Both the position numbers and the translations under genes were made by a program. Below are positions 61,572-64,000 of a DNA stretch of 64,000 nt, one piece after another (position 1 is the stretch's first letter; each line of letters begins with the position of its first letter). This stretch comes from Marchantia polymorpha subsp. ruderalis. Taxonomy: Eukaryota > Streptophyta > Marchantiopsida > Marchantiales > Marchantiaceae. Under the pieces are notes generated by a model. It was not told the origin of the DNA. It made no database searches and worked only from the letters and a program-made list of their open reading frames with translations. The stretch spans positions 29,762,501 through 29,826,500 of the forward strand of contig AP031353.1 of the NCBI GenBank assembly GCA_037833965.1, in the 5' to 3' direction.

Positions 61572-64000
61572 ACGGTAAGAAGAAATAGTGAATTTCCTCA
61601 ATGAGAAACACGCCCAAAGTATTAGTTGGTACCTTGCACTACAAGGACTTTGAATTAAGTGGTGCGAGGGTTCCACCTTTTTGTCGCATGTTACTTGGAT
61701 GAGTATCTAGTGCATAATCTTCTGCACTACAGACTAAACCAAACCGAAACTAAAGAAATACACAAATACTAAAGAAGCACACAAGGTATCACGTTTTGCT
61801 CATACATATAACATATGTCTACTTCATATCTAACTCCATCGTTAACATCTAACCTTCATATCAAATTTCAACATGCTCAATTTGATATTTAAATACTTCA
61901 ACTCCAAGAAGATACATATATATTTGATAGTGGAACTAGCTAGCTGATGTCAAACTATTGACATCTAAGTTTAGAAGCATCTCTAATTGAAGATTGTGCT
62001 CTATCACTTTTCTAGATAGTTGTGTGAACTAATTATTAACAAAAGAGAAATTCATCTGAAAAAAAAAACTTGGTTAATCACAAACTTTTTAAAACGACAT
62101 GTGGCTCGACTTCTTATACATGTAGAAGTATATAGGATAGCAGAAAATCCAGCCTAGTTTTAACCTTAATTAGTGTAACTCTAATACTAACTCTAACTTG
62201 ATTAAGGTTAACTAAAGTTTAAAGTTTAGGTTAATAAGAGTTTAGTTCCGGACTTGAGTTAATACTATTAACTACATTGTAGTACTAAAACTCATTGGTG
62301 ATAAGTTTCTTCAAGAACATATTTCAAGAGTTCCGGTTCATACTCATACTATTGAGTTTCAAACTTGTTGCATATAACAGATTTCATTGCATTTTGTATT
62401 GGAGCATGCTTTGCTAGAGAAACTAATTGCCTAGTCATACCACTCACACAGAGTGACATCTTTATATTGCTTTTTGCTTGAAAAATTTATTTTATGAGAC
62501 CAAAAGCTCGTAGTTCTTCATGTCGCAGCAAAATGTTTAAATGTGGATTTTTTTGGTTGATTAATATATGTTTTAAATAATTATTTTAATGTCGGATACC
62601 ACATTTCAAGTCTTTATTGATTGCGAATGTTATAGATGCCTAATGCATCTAGACATACTTGTTGTTTTTACTGATAATAAATATGTTAGGTGTAATTAGT
62701 TTCCATTGATAGAATCGGCATGGAATGTGGAGTAATGATACATCAATGTGTAGCAATTATATCATACATTCAAATTGTGGATATAGTCTATTTTGTGGTA
62801 TTTATTTTTTGGATTATTACAAAAATTTTTATATTTTTAATCATAGATGTTCTTCTAAGAAACTTTTCAAGTCGTGATGGTTAGGTAAAAAATATGAAAA
62901 TATGAGCTACATTGTAAAAGTTCAATATGATGATGTTATTAATGATTTGAAGAACTCACATCTCATTATAAGAATATTAAACATCCAAGTTTGTTCAAGT
63001 TTGTAGAGTGAACAAAGTTTACATGTTAGTAACTTGAACAAATATTTATTTAAAATTCTATGAAAAACTAGAAACAAGAAGTATGAGGATTCAAATCTTA
63101 AACAATATTAGTTACTTATAGAATATTTTTTTGATTCATTACAAATATTATAAGATCTATGATAAAACTATATATGACACATTCAAGCTTAATCAATATT
63201 TTCATTGTGTTTGACCTATGCATAAAAAGCATAAAAAACACATTGATAAGAATGTTAAATGAGATGAATGTGTTTTATAAGTACGGCATGATATAGCGCT
63301 TTTGCTAGAGACTTATTATCTTCAAGATTTTGTCGAGTTGGATTTGTTGTTCTCAACTTATTTTATCTAATTGAGAACATATCTCCTCACAACACATCAA
63401 TATCCAATACACATTTTCATCCATATAAATAACTAACTTAAAATCAAGTTTTTCTATTGATGAATAACTCAGGTTTCAATCATTTTTGGGTAATTCTAAC
63501 CTTGGTTTTTTGTCAAGTTAGTTCATCATTATACAAGAAACACCATTAAACTATCATAAAAAACTAGTGATACGATTCCGTAGTCTAAGAAACACAGTAT
63601 TGCTTTACTAGAATAGTTTATATTCATAAAGTATATTACATAGTCAAAAAATATTTATCACATAATCATTTTTTTAAACTTTGCATGTGCTATGTGTGTT
63701 TACATCGGCAACGTTTTGTGTATGTTTTAGTAAAAAATATCAATTGATTCACAATTTCAAAACCTTTATTCAAATTTGAAACCATAAAATTTGATCTACA
63801 ACATTAGTTAGTTTCATCATTCAAGCTTAAAATAGTTCAAACAAACAACGTAGCATAATATTGTGTTGTGTGTTGATTTCTAAACAATTTGATGATGTTT
63901 GAATGAAAAATAAACAAATTTTTTACACTTTCATAACTCTTTTAATTCAAAACAATAGATTTTTATCTAGAGCATGGAATGTTTTTTTGTATGAAATAGT
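61572..64000. other. AT-rich intergenic region to the window end
   Basis: Increasingly A+T rich from about 61.8 kb, with no coding signal or recognisable repeat family. Confidence 0.6.

Noticed and set aside
1..64000. tRNA genes, rRNA genes and CRISPR arrays
   Set aside because: No tRNA A-box/B-box pairing, no rRNA core sequence and no regularly spaced identical repeats were seen on reading; a dedicated scan was not possible.

Overview
This is nuclear DNA of a land plant, most likely a bryophyte (a moss is the best guess). Every recognisable gene is a plant-type gene interrupted by short GT-AG introns. The exon islands have moderate GC and are separated by long, very AT-rich deserts with microsatellites and decayed transposons. 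A polysaccharide-lyase-14-like gene at the left edge also suits a bryophyte better than a flowering plant. The organism is inferred from gene content only. No rRNA gene, tRNA gene, CRISPR array or bacterial operon was seen.

Layout. At 1-1059 (+) is the 3' part of a PL14-like gene. At 5939-7486 (-) is holocarboxylase synthetase (biotin-protein ligase), with a predicted alternative transit-peptide exon and a short upstream ORF. At 12046-16948 (-) is a complete eight-exon chloride-channel (CLC-c/g type) gene of 792 codons, reconstructed in phase. From 17 to 26.9 kb no gene was assigned; the stretch holds a GC-rich part, a small tandem repeat, an AT-rich block and one orphan exon candidate. At 27060-28620 (-) is a small unrecognised membrane-protein gene with an 18-nt microexon. 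At 32.3-34.25 kb (+) is a decayed Ty1/copia retrotransposon. At 34672-38726 (-) is a Rab2/RABB-like gene that has lost several GTPase active-site residues. At 43553-44656 (-) is a P-type (PHO80-like) cyclin. At 57973-58464 (-) is a small tail-anchored-looking protein of unknown function. At 59.35-61.57 kb (-) is a pogo/Tigger-like DNA transposon with both terminal inverted repeats but a broken transposase. The rest is AT-rich intergenic DNA with hairpins and simple repeats.

The genes are independent housekeeping or accessory loci: biotin attachment to carboxylases, endomembrane anion transport, vesicle traffic and cyclin-dependent kinase control. They do not form a cluster with a shared pathway. 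The best candidates for something undescribed are the active-site-degenerate Rab, the 5' architecture of the biotin ligase gene, the microexon gene, and the structured repeats (perfect hairpins and diverged tandem arrays). Exon borders were read by eye from GT-AG sites and reading-phase consistency; transcript data would settle them.
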